Shown piece by piece: positions 6,757 through 13,409 of a stretch of 27,076 nucleotides of DNA. Source of the DNA: an uncultured Clostridium sp. Its GTDB lineage: Bacteria; Bacillota; Clostridia; Lachnospirales; Lachnospiraceae. A program made the position numbers and the translations under genes. The stretch is from NCBI GenBank assembly GCA_900544905.1, contig UQXF01000035.1:1-27076 (forward strand), in the 5' to 3' direction. Position 1 is the stretch's first letter. Each line of letters starts with the position of its first letter. Under the pieces are notes generated by a model. It made no database searches and had not been told where the DNA came from. It was given only the letters and a program-made list of their open reading frames with translations.

Positions 6757-8538
6757 CTACCATACCTGAAACAGTCTTCCGGAATAAGGCTCCAAATCCA
6801 TCATACATTGGCCATTTCTAACCGGAAGCTCCACATTATCCTGTAATACGTTTCCTCCATAAATCCGGCTGGCACTGTGAATCAGCTCCTTCAGCGTATG
6901 ATTTCCCTTTAACCGTATCAGATAATTCCGGTATCGCTCATCACTGAAATTAAACACCGCCAGTATCTGCTCGCCGCCGGCGCATCTCGTATAGGCATAG
7001 ACCAAATCCCAGTCCTTATCCGCTGTCACATAGGAAAAGCAGTCAGAATTGTACTCTTCAACATACAGCGCCGGATGTGTCAGATAAATATGGTTCAAAT
7101 CACGGCAAAAGCGGGTGAACATGGCATGCATGGGAAATTTGCCAAGCACCTCAAAATCCTGGGGGCGGTATTGAGCCCATTCCCGGAACTGTCCAATCTC
7201 ATTTCCCATAAAATTCATCTTTTTTCCCGGATGACTGAGCATATATAGAAATAGTGCCCGGCACTGGGCAAATTTATCCTCATAGGCTCCATACATTTTA
7301 TCGAGAATCGTTTTTTTCCCGTGTACCACCTCATCATGGGAAAATGCCAGCAGATACAGCTCGTTGTAAAAATAATGCATGGAAAACAGAATATCCCCAT
7401 AATGCCTTCTTCGCTCCGCCGGGCTCATCTGAAAAAAGTTCAGGGTATCATGCATGAACCCTAAGTCCCATTTATAATCAAAGCCCAGTCCCCCGTAGGC
7501 GACAGGAGCCGTCACCTTCAGATAGCTGGTGGAGTCCTCCGCTATGAGAATCGCAGTGGGATGAATATTATGTAAACCATCATTCAAGGCCTGTATGAAG
7601 GAAACCGCCTGCCGGTTGACGCCGCAGCTCTCCTGTCCTCTCCAGTAAATAATATTGGAAATGGCATCCATCCGCAAGCCGTCAAAATGAAATTCCGTCA
7701 GCCAGTAATTGGCACAGGATTTCAGAAAGCTGGCAGTCTCCCCCCTTCCATGGGCAAAGTTATAGGAGCCCCACTCGCTCCGCTCCACATCATCAAAGGG
7801 CAGCTCATACAGCGGATATCCATCGAACAGGGACAAGCCATAATCGTCTACTGCAAAATGAACCATTACAAAATCAAGAATCACCCCAATTCCTGCCTGA
7901 TGGCACTGGTTTACAAACTCCCGCAGGCCGTCCGGTGTTCCATACCGGGAGGTGGGAGCGAAAAATCCGGTGCACTGATATCCCCATGAGGCGTCTAACG
8001 GATGCTCTGTTAACGGCATTACCTCCACATGGGTATATCCCATTTCCTTTAAATAGGGAATCAGCACCTCCGCCAGCTCCTCATAGCGGTACCAGCGGTC
8101 TCCCTTCGCCCTCCAGGAGCCGAAATGGATTTCATAAATATGAAATGGATGGTTGTATAGTTTTTCCCTACGCTCCATCCATTCTCTGTCTGTAAATGTA
8201 TAATTTCCCTCTTCCGTAATAATGGAAGCGGAGCAGGGTCTCAGCTCCATGGCAAAGCCATAGGGGTCCGCCTTATCCGTCACTGTTCCATCATGGTGGT
8301 AAATCCGGTATTTGTACATCTGACCCGCCTTTGCCTCCGGAACCGTAAGACTGTATATTCCACCCCTGCCTTTTACCTCCATTTCCTGGTCCCTCCAGAG
8401 GTTAAACTCTCCAATCAGCGTAACCCTTTCCGCTCTGGGCGCATATACCCGGAAGGTCACTCCCTGCTCCTTCACATGTGCGCCAAAATACTGATAGGCA
8501 TACCATTCATTTCCACTGTAAAATTGTTCTAAGTTCAT
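6757..8538 (-). CDS. glgB: 1,4-alpha-glucan (glycogen) branching enzyme
   Basis: A GH13 enzyme of about 593 residues that cuts alpha-1,4 glucan chains and rejoins them as alpha-1,6 branches during glycogen synthesis. An N-terminal CBM48-like domain (about residues 20-100) is followed by the catalytic barrel. The GH13 motifs are present: DFVMVHF near 222-228, GLRMDAISN with the nucleophile Asp near 291, ILIAEDS with the acid/base Glu near 334, and FSHDEVVHGK with the third catalytic Asp near 402. The length is typical. The ATG at 8538 (MNLEQFY) is preferred because family members start a few residues before this point and because it leaves a sensible leader; a GTG at 8574 with AAAGGA upstream is the alternative. 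No other glg gene is in the window. The gene has its own strong promoter, divergent from the unknown pair at 8668-9518, and ends against the palindromic repeat. Confidence 0.96.
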   Translation of the reverse strand: MNLEQFYSGNEWYAYQYFGAHVKEQGVTFRVYAPRAERVTLIGEFNLWRDQEMEVKGRGGIYSLTVPEAKAGQMYKYRIYHHDGTVTDKADPYGFAMELRPCSASIITEEGNYTFTDREWMERREKLYNHPFHIYEIHFGSWRAKGDRWYRYEELAEVLIPYLKEMGYTHVEVMPLTEHPLDASWGYQCTGFFAPTSRYGTPDGLREFVNQCHQAGIGVILDFVMVHFAVDDYGLSLFDGYPLYELPFDDVERSEWGSYNFAHGRGETASFLKSCANYWLTEFHFDGLRMDAISNIIYWRGQESCGVNRQAVSFIQALNDGLHNIHPTAILIAEDSTSYLKVTAPVAYGGLGFDYKWDLGFMHDTLNFFQMSPAERRRHYGDILFSMHYFYNELYLLAFSHDEVVHGKKTILDKMYGAYEDKFAQCRALFLYMLSHPGKKMNFMGNEIGQFREWAQYRPQDFEVLGKFPMHAMFTRFCRDLNHIYLTHPALYVEEYNSDCFSYVTADKDWDLVYAYTRCAGGEQILAVFNFSDERYRNYLIRLKGNHTLKELIHSASRIYGGNVLQDNVELPVRNGQCMMDLEPYSGRLFQVW

Positions 8539-8596
8539 ATCATCACCCTGCTGTACACTGCCTGTATTCCTCACTCAGGCTTCCTTTATGGCGTAT

Positions 8597-8626
8597 AGTA
8601 TACCACTTTTTTTTCATAACCGTCAA
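8597..8626 (-). promoter_or_regulatory. Promoter of glgB
   Basis: On the minus strand, TTGACG (8626-8621), an 18-nt spacer rich in A, and TATACT (8602-8597). Transcription would start near 8590, about 50 nt before the chosen glgB ATG. It overlaps the predicted promoter of the divergent plus-strand gene. Confidence 0.75.
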
Positions 8627-8641
8627 CTTTGTGCATATACT
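8613..8641 (+). promoter_or_regulatory. Promoter candidate of the divergent unknown gene pair
   Basis: TTCATA (8613-8618), a 17-nt spacer and TATACT (8636-8641) precede the start codon at 8668. The -35 box of the glgB promoter falls inside this spacer, so RNA polymerase could probably occupy only one of the two at a time. Confidence 0.45.
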
Positions 8642-8667
8642 TAATAGAAAAGACCTGAGGCAGCCAA

Positions 8668-9252
8668 ATGGAACCCAAAAACCGTCATCCGCTCGAGTGC
8701 ATCACAAACTGCGAAAGCCTTTCCATGCTGGAATCCCTGATTCCCTTTGTCGAATATCCCCTTAAGCTTCCCCTGGCTCTTTTTATCAAATTTACTGAAA
8801 TCCGGCTGATTATAAATGCATTCCGCTCCGTGGATAATCTATCCCGCTTAGGACTGTACTCCCCTTCCTCAAGTCCCACCGACATGCTCTGTGCTCTGAC
8901 CGGAATGTCTCCCGAAATGCTAAAAATGCTCATGTCACTTTCCGAAAACACAAACGGCTCTTTTTCCCCGGAGATGTTATCCGGTTTAACCGGACAAAAC
9001 GGCATGGACATTTCCAATATCGTAAATATGTTCAACCAGTTTAACAAGGGCGGGACGGATGGTCCGCCACCGCCCTTTCAAGCCTCAGGTACAAGCGAAC
9101 CGCCAAATACAGGCGCACACACCGAAAGCAGCCCTGACGATTCCTTTGATGCTGCAATCCGGAATATTCTGGCGGAATATGATATGGCACAGGCGGAGAG
9201 CTATACAAATGATATATCCAATAACGATTCAGACCAGGAGGTATTTCCATGA
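8668..9252 (+). CDS. Protein of unknown function, first gene of a coupled pair
   Basis: A 194-residue protein with no recognised domain. Residues 15-60 are mainly hydrophobic-amphipathic (LESLIPFVEYPLKLPLALFI) and could form helices packed on a membrane or partner. Residues 70-125 are rich in Met, Leu and Ser with repeated MSPEML-like motifs (MSPEMLKMLM, FSPEMLSGL). Residues 128-165 are a Pro/Gly/Ser/Thr-rich, probably disordered linker. The tail is acidic and contains a short helix (IRNILAEYDMAQ). There is no signal peptide. The ribosome binding site is moderate (GAGG, 7 nt before ATG). The stop overlaps the next start as ATGA, so the two proteins are probably made together. An open frame on the opposite strand is a shadow. 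The function is unknown. Confidence 0.75.
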   Translation: MEPKNRHPLECITNCESLSMLESLIPFVEYPLKLPLALFIKFTEIRLIINAFRSVDNLSRLGLYSPSSSPTDMLCALTGMSPEMLKMLMSLSENTNGSFSPEMLSGLTGQNGMDISNIVNMFNQFNKGGTDGPPPPFQASGTSEPPNTGAHTESSPDDSFDAAIRNILAEYDMAQAESYTNDISNNDSDQEVFP

Positions 9253-9518
9253 ATTATGAAGCATTCACTTCTACACCCGAATTTAACAACCTGCACCCGG
9301 TAAAACAGCAGATTATCCGCGAGGTTATGCAGACCAATACCCATACCTCTCCCGAGGTTATGCTTCCCAGGCTTTTGTCCATTGACAAGGAGCTGTCAAA
9401 ACGTAACCTAAGCTTCACCAAGGAGGAAACAACGCTGTTAATCAATATCATGAAGGCAAACATGACCCCCGCGGAACAGCAGAAGGTGGATATGCTGATG
9501 GGCTTATTCAACCGTTAA
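9249..9518 (+). CDS. Small helical protein of unknown function, second gene of the pair
   Basis: An 89-residue soluble, mostly helical protein coupled to the gene before it by a 4-nt ATGA overlap; the ribosome binding site AGGAGG lies within that gene. Its C-terminal motif MTPAEQQKVDMLMGLF echoes the SPEML/MLMSL segments of its partner, so the two may share a fold element or bind each other. There is no membrane segment, metal site or catalytic motif. A clear terminator follows within 6 nt, which makes these two genes a closed plus-strand unit. The family is not recognised. Confidence 0.78.
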   Translation: MNYEAFTSTPEFNNLHPVKQQIIREVMQTNTHTSPEVMLPRLLSIDKELSKRNLSFTKEETTLLINIMKANMTPAEQQKVDMLMGLFNR

Positions 9519-9523
9519 CACTC

Positions 9524-9549
9524 AAAAAAGGTTCACTGAACCTTTTTTT
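9524..9549 (+). terminator. Intrinsic terminator of the unknown gene pair
   Basis: AAAAAAGGTTC, a 3-nt loop and GAACCTTTTTT form an 11-bp stem with a T run, 5 nt after the stop codon. The A run on the other side would let it also act on minus-strand transcripts. Confidence 0.85.
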
Positions 9550-9610
9550 CATATGCTTGGCAACCTACAGAACCTGCCACCGGCAGCTTCTTCCGAATGC
9601 ATTGCAACTC

Positions 9611-9659
9611 AAAAAGCTCTGAATACCGGTTTTTTCTTACCGGATATTCAGAGCCTTTT
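9611..9659 (-). terminator. Intrinsic terminator of the prfC/carboxypeptidase operon
   Basis: Arms with GCTCTGAATA/TATTCAGAGC and CCGGT/ACCGG surround a T-rich loop, immediately after the carboxypeptidase stop. The minus-strand side ends in a short T run. The long stem, of about 16 pairs, is convincing. Confidence 0.85.
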
Positions 9660-9660
9660 A

Positions 9661-10932
9661 TTACTCATACAGCTTTGCGGCTGCCGCCATAACATTTTTA
9701 TTCTTTTTCCAAATTGTCTTAAACTGCTTAATGGGAACCGGTACAACATTTCTACCAATCTCCACCGTGCAGGATGGAATTCCCTCTTCACAGACCAGCC
9801 AGTTGGCAAAGCCTGCATTATCCGTCAGCCCCATATAGGAGTATCCGGTAAGCTTTCTGATTTTTCCGGATAACCGGTATACCTTTTTCTGCATCTTCTT
9901 TGATGCGCCATACCTGCAGTATATTACATTTCCCATGGCATGATAATTCACAACTGCCTTCGGTTTTACCTGCTTTACCAGATTTACCAGTGCCTTTGAC
10001 TCTTTTTCAGAGACAGGCTTTTTACCTCCGTATCCTGCATAGGAACCCTTTCTCAGCCGTTTTACATATACAAAATTGTGGTCAAACTGGTTATTCAAAT
10101 CCACGCCTCTCGCATTTGCCTTCCAGTTCTTCGGATACCTGCTGCCAATCATTTTCTTAAGCTTCTTTCTTAACGAAGCATTCCGGATTCCCTTAAACCC
10201 ACTTTGGGAAATCGTAACTCCATCCGGATTTGCCATCGGCACCACATGAACACAGACCCTGTCAAAGATATCATGATAGGATTCCTTTTCAAAGGTCTTG
10301 TTATAATAATCCAGATAATATTCCATCTGTTCCATTACGAGCTGGGACGTCATATACTCCCGGGCATGGATGCTCGCCTGAAAAATAACGCATTTGGAAG
10401 CTTCGGGATTTCCCAGTATCACATCATATATATTCCGCTTATCTGCAGTTTTCCCGATTATTTCCACCTGGACATAATCCGCATATTTTTCTTCCAAAAG
10501 CGCAATATCCTTCTTCATTTCCGTATATGTGTACTTCTGGTGGGTGGTGGATACAATGTTACCGTTATATAATTTTACAGCTTCTTCTGTCAGAACCTGT
10601 GTACCGGACTCTTCGTCCACAGCTTTTCCCAGAGCCTCCACCTTGAAATAATAGGTCTTCTTTTTTGAAATCCCTTTACAGATATATGTGCTTTCCGATT
10701 CCGCAGATACCTCTGCCTTCCTTGTGTAATTCCTGTTATTGCCCACGGAAACATAGATGACATAACGCTGCGCCCCATCCCACGCTGTCCAGTCTAATTT
10801 TACCATATTCCCCGGCTGCTTTGTGGTATGCAGATTTAAATCACCTGCCGCATATGCCCTGGACGGTATACAGAACACTGCAAACAAAAATAGAAAAACC
10901 AAAATAAAAAATTTCCTTTTTGTCCCATTCAT
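9661..10932 (-). CDS. Secreted M14-family zinc carboxypeptidase with N-terminal FN3-like domain
   Basis: A 423-residue exported peptidase. Residues 1-29 are a signal peptide (basic start, hydrophobic core, cleavage near AYA). Residues 31-120 look like a fibronectin type III domain (LDWTAWDGAQRYVIYV...TYYFKVEAL). The M14 catalytic domain follows with zinc ligands H189 and E192 (HARE) and H331 (NYHAMG), the substrate-binding NPDG and RGVDLN motifs, and the catalytic Glu391 in TVEIGR. All active-site residues are present, so it should be active. Gram-positive members of this family often cleave peptidoglycan peptides (gamma-D-glutamyl-diaminopimelate bonds), a likely but unproven role here. No lipobox or sortase signal is seen, so the protein is probably released or bound to the wall by its very basic surface. 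It begins 15 nt after prfC and is followed by a terminator. Confidence 0.92.
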   Translation of the reverse strand: MNGTKRKFFILVFLFLFAVFCIPSRAYAAGDLNLHTTKQPGNMVKLDWTAWDGAQRYVIYVSVGNNRNYTRKAEVSAESESTYICKGISKKKTYYFKVEALGKAVDEESGTQVLTEEAVKLYNGNIVSTTHQKYTYTEMKKDIALLEEKYADYVQVEIIGKTADKRNIYDVILGNPEASKCVIFQASIHAREYMTSQLVMEQMEYYLDYYNKTFEKESYHDIFDRVCVHVVPMANPDGVTISQSGFKGIRNASLRKKLKKMIGSRYPKNWKANARGVDLNNQFDHNFVYVKRLRKGSYAGYGGKKPVSEKESKALVNLVKQVKPKAVVNYHAMGNVIYCRYGASKKMQKKVYRLSGKIRKLTGYSYMGLTDNAGFANWLVCEEGIPSCTVEIGRNVVPVPIKQFKTIWKKNKNVMAAAAKLYE

Positions 10933-10947
10933 TTGCAGATTCTCCCC

Positions 10948-12540
10948 TTAATTCTTTCTAAACTCAAGAAGCTCTAAGCCCTCGTTGTGCTCTAATACGG
11001 TATTGATTGTCCACTGGTTTGTAAAGAGCAGAAGCGGATTTCCCTTCATGTCCTTTACCTTCTTTACCTCATTCACACGCTTTAATGCATTTACATCCGT
11101 GGAAGGGTCTTTTATCCATCTGATAAAATTGTATGGAAGAGGCTCTAACTTAACCTCACACCCATACTCATTTTCCAGGCGGTATTTCAAAACCTCAAAC
11201 TGCAAAACACCCACTACCCCGACAATAATTTCAGACATTCCCGCCGTATATTCCTGGAAAATCTGAATGGCACCCTCCTGGGCAATCTGGGTGACGCCCT
11301 GGACAAACTGCTTTCGTTTCATGGTATTCATCTGGACAACCCTGCAGAAATGCTCCGGTGCAAAGGTTGGAATCCCCTCGTATTCAAACTTCTTTCCCGG
11401 TTTACATAATGTGTCTCCAATAGAAAAGATACCCGGGTCAAATACTCCGATTACATCCCCGGCATATGCCTCCTCCACAATCTTGCGGTCCTGTGCCATC
11501 AGCTGCTGCGGCTGGGAAAGCTTCATTTTCCGCTTGCTCTGCACATGATAGACATCCTTTGTGGCATCAAATTTTCCGGAGCAGATTCGCATAAATGCAA
11601 TTCTGTCCCTGTGTGCTTTATTCATGTTTGCCTGAATCTTAAAGACAAAGGCAGAAAAATCCTCCTCCATCGGGTCAATCAGTCCCTCGTTGGACATTCT
11701 TGGAAGCGGCGATGTGGTCATCTTAAGGAAATGATTCAAAAAGGTTTCGATACCAAAGGTATTCAGCGCTGAGCCAAAAAAGACAGGGGACAGCTCTCCC
11801 CTATTCACCTTTTCCAAATCCAGGGGCTCACTGGCTCCATCTAACAATTCCACCTCTTCCATAAGCTGGTTGTAAAGGATTTCGCCGATGTCCTGGCGCA
11901 ATTCCTCATCCTCAATGGAATAATCAGTCTCCTGCGCCTTTTTGGCGCCGCCGGTGGATACCGCCTGGAACTTCGACACCACTCTTGTCTCCCTGTCATA
12001 TACGCCCTTGAACTCTTTCCCGGAACCAATCGGCCAGTTAACGGGACAGGTCTGGATTCCAAGCACCGATTCTATATCATCCAGCAGCTCAAAGGTATCC
12101 TTTGCATCCCTGTCCATCTTATTAATAAAGGTAAAAATCGGAATGTGACGCATAACGCACACTTTAAATAATTTTATAGTCTGTGCTTCAACACCCTTTG
12201 AAGCGTCAATAACCATCACCGCTGAATCTGCCGCCATCAGGGTACGGTAAGTATCCTCCGAGAAATCCTGGTGTCCCGGAGTGTCCAATATATTGATACA
12301 ATATCCATCATACTGAAACTGCAGTACAGATGAGGTAACGGAAATTCCCCTTTCCTTTTCAATATCCATCCAGTCGGATACTGCATATTTTGAATTTGCC
12401 TTTCCCTTTACCGAACCGGCAGTATTGATTGCCCCTCCAAATAACAGAAATTTCTCTGTTAAAGTGGTTTTACCGGCATCCGGATGGGAAATAATCGCAA
12501 AGGTTCTTCTTTTCTCTATCTCTTTTTTTAAATCCGCCAT
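10948..12540 (-). CDS. prfC: Peptide chain release factor 3
   Basis: A 530-residue translational GTPase that removes RF1/RF2 from the ribosome after peptide release. GTPase motifs: SHPDAGKTTLTE (18-29), the switch region RGISVTSS (64-71), DTPGHQDF (86-93) and NKMDRD (140-145). The RGISVTSSV sequence and the length distinguish RF3 from EF-G and TetM-type proteins. Domains 2 and 3 follow and end in the typical RF3 C-terminus. The start is supported by AAGGAG 6 nt before ATG. The gene sits between two genes for secreted proteins with gaps of 21 and 15 nt, so it appears to share their transcript; no separate promoter is visible. Confidence 0.96.
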   Translation of the reverse strand: MADLKKEIEKRRTFAIISHPDAGKTTLTEKFLLFGGAINTAGSVKGKANSKYAVSDWMDIEKERGISVTSSVLQFQYDGYCINILDTPGHQDFSEDTYRTLMAADSAVMVIDASKGVEAQTIKLFKVCVMRHIPIFTFINKMDRDAKDTFELLDDIESVLGIQTCPVNWPIGSGKEFKGVYDRETRVVSKFQAVSTGGAKKAQETDYSIEDEELRQDIGEILYNQLMEEVELLDGASEPLDLEKVNRGELSPVFFGSALNTFGIETFLNHFLKMTTSPLPRMSNEGLIDPMEEDFSAFVFKIQANMNKAHRDRIAFMRICSGKFDATKDVYHVQSKRKMKLSQPQQLMAQDRKIVEEAYAGDVIGVFDPGIFSIGDTLCKPGKKFEYEGIPTFAPEHFCRVVQMNTMKRKQFVQGVTQIAQEGAIQIFQEYTAGMSEIIVGVVGVLQFEVLKYRLENEYGCEVKLEPLPYNFIRWIKDPSTDVNALKRVNEVKKVKDMKGNPLLLFTNQWTINTVLEHNEGLELLEFRKN

Positions 12541-12561
12541 TGTTTACTCCTTAATGCCCTT

Positions 12562-13092
12562 TTAATAAGAAAGCCTTACCGCAATCTTAGTAACCTTTCC
12601 CCTTACGACCCGAATCTCATTATTTCTTCTCGATATATATCTTTTCAGGGTTCCCTTTCGGACTCTGTATATCCATTTCTCCGTATTAATGTTCTTCTGG
12701 GTAATATGTGTCCGCTTACTGCTGATTCTCTGTACCTTCTTCTTATTACCAGCCTTGCTCTTTTTGTTATTTTCAGGCTTTTTCAGGGAAGAAGATACCT
12801 TTTTGGAATCACCAATATAACACTTCGTAGAAGATGTCAGCTTCGCTGTCTGTATTCTTCCCGTTTGTTCCCATTCATACCCGTTAGGTGCAATCTTATA
12901 CTTAACATATTTCACCGTATTACCCCGGATTGACAAAATGCCATAATCTACATTATCCGTTGTACACCCGGAAAGACCTATATTTTTTAAAGAATAGTAT
13001 TTCCTGGCTTCTGCCGTCTGGCTGCTTCCAAACAAAAAAACAATTCCCCATAATGGTATTATCACCCAGATTATTTTCCGCAATAATTCCAT
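12562..13092 (-). CDS. Secreted basic protein of unknown function
   Basis: A 176-residue exported protein. A signal peptide is clear: a positively charged start, the hydrophobic core IIWVIIPLWGIVFLF and probable cleavage after AEA near residue 29. Residues 30-100 are predicted beta-rich (YGILSIRGNTVKYVKYKI). Residues 100-135 are a Lys/Ser/Asn-rich flexible linker. The tail is beta-rich and strongly basic (IRVVRGKVTKIAVRLSY). Isoelectric point must be high, which would favour binding to the cell wall or nucleic acids. No enzyme motif is visible. It is the first gene of a run with prfC and the M14 peptidase. The upstream 68 nt contain a TATAAT-like box and then the palindromic repeat, so its -35 region would fall at the edge of the repeat. 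Confidence 0.75.
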   Translation of the reverse strand: MELLRKIIWVIIPLWGIVFLFGSSQTAEARKYYSLKNIGLSGCTTDNVDYGILSIRGNTVKYVKYKIAPNGYEWEQTGRIQTAKLTSSTKCYIGDSKKVSSSLKKPENNKKSKAGNKKKVQRISSKRTHITQKNINTEKWIYRVRKGTLKRYISRRNNEIRVVRGKVTKIAVRLSY

Positions 13093-13158
13093 ACTTTCTT
13101 CATCCCTCTCCCATCAAGGCAGGGCTGCCCTCTCCTTTCCCAATCATTATAATCAGAC

Positions 13159-13358
13159 AATTGCGAAACTCATTATTTCAAAATGCGAGTTGTACAAATG
13201 TAACAAATTTATGTTTGTAGGACATTTGAGAACGTCAGTGCTTAGCGAGGTATTTTCGAGCTTAGCACTGTTGCGTTCTCAACCAAGTGCAAACGGTCCG
13301 AAAAACATATTTGTTACATTTGTACAACGCAGGTTCTCAAAAAATCAGTTTCGCAATT
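13159..13358. repeat. Long palindromic repeat element, copy 2
   Basis: A 200-bp palindrome fills most of the 317-bp gap between leuS and the secreted basic protein gene. The ends AATTGCGAAAC (13159-13169) and its inverse (13348-13358) match copy 1. Inner arms 13189-13208 and 13309-13328 are perfectly complementary over 20 nt. The core has GAGAACGTCAGT (13228-13239), a hairpin (13237-13242 with 13264-13269) and ACTGTTGCGTTC (13267-13278). Outside the ends, AATCATTATAAT (13142-13153) and ATTATAATGATT (13366-13377) are exact inverse copies and share TCATTATAAT as a direct repeat. They could be an outer stem or a target-site duplication. The rest of the gap holds only the short leader of the secreted-protein gene and 51 nt after leuS. 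No protein is encoded. Confidence 0.85.
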
Positions 13359-13409
13359 ACCTTTCATTATAATGATTTTACAGGAAACCAACAGCCCCTT
13401 CTATCTACA

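Noticed and set aside
6530..6821. Open frames of 77-80 codons across repeat copy 1 on both strands.
   Set aside because: They are symmetrical by-products of the palindrome, lack ribosome binding sites and have no protein-like composition.
8685..9047. A 120-codon minus-strand frame opposite the unknown gene at 8668-9252.
   Set aside because: The plus-strand gene has a promoter candidate, coupling to the next gene and a terminator; the opposite frame has none.
13093..13160. Promoter of the secreted basic protein gene using the TATAAT at about 13148-13153.
   Set aside because: No -35 box with acceptable spacing was found; the expected position falls within the repeat end and matches poorly.
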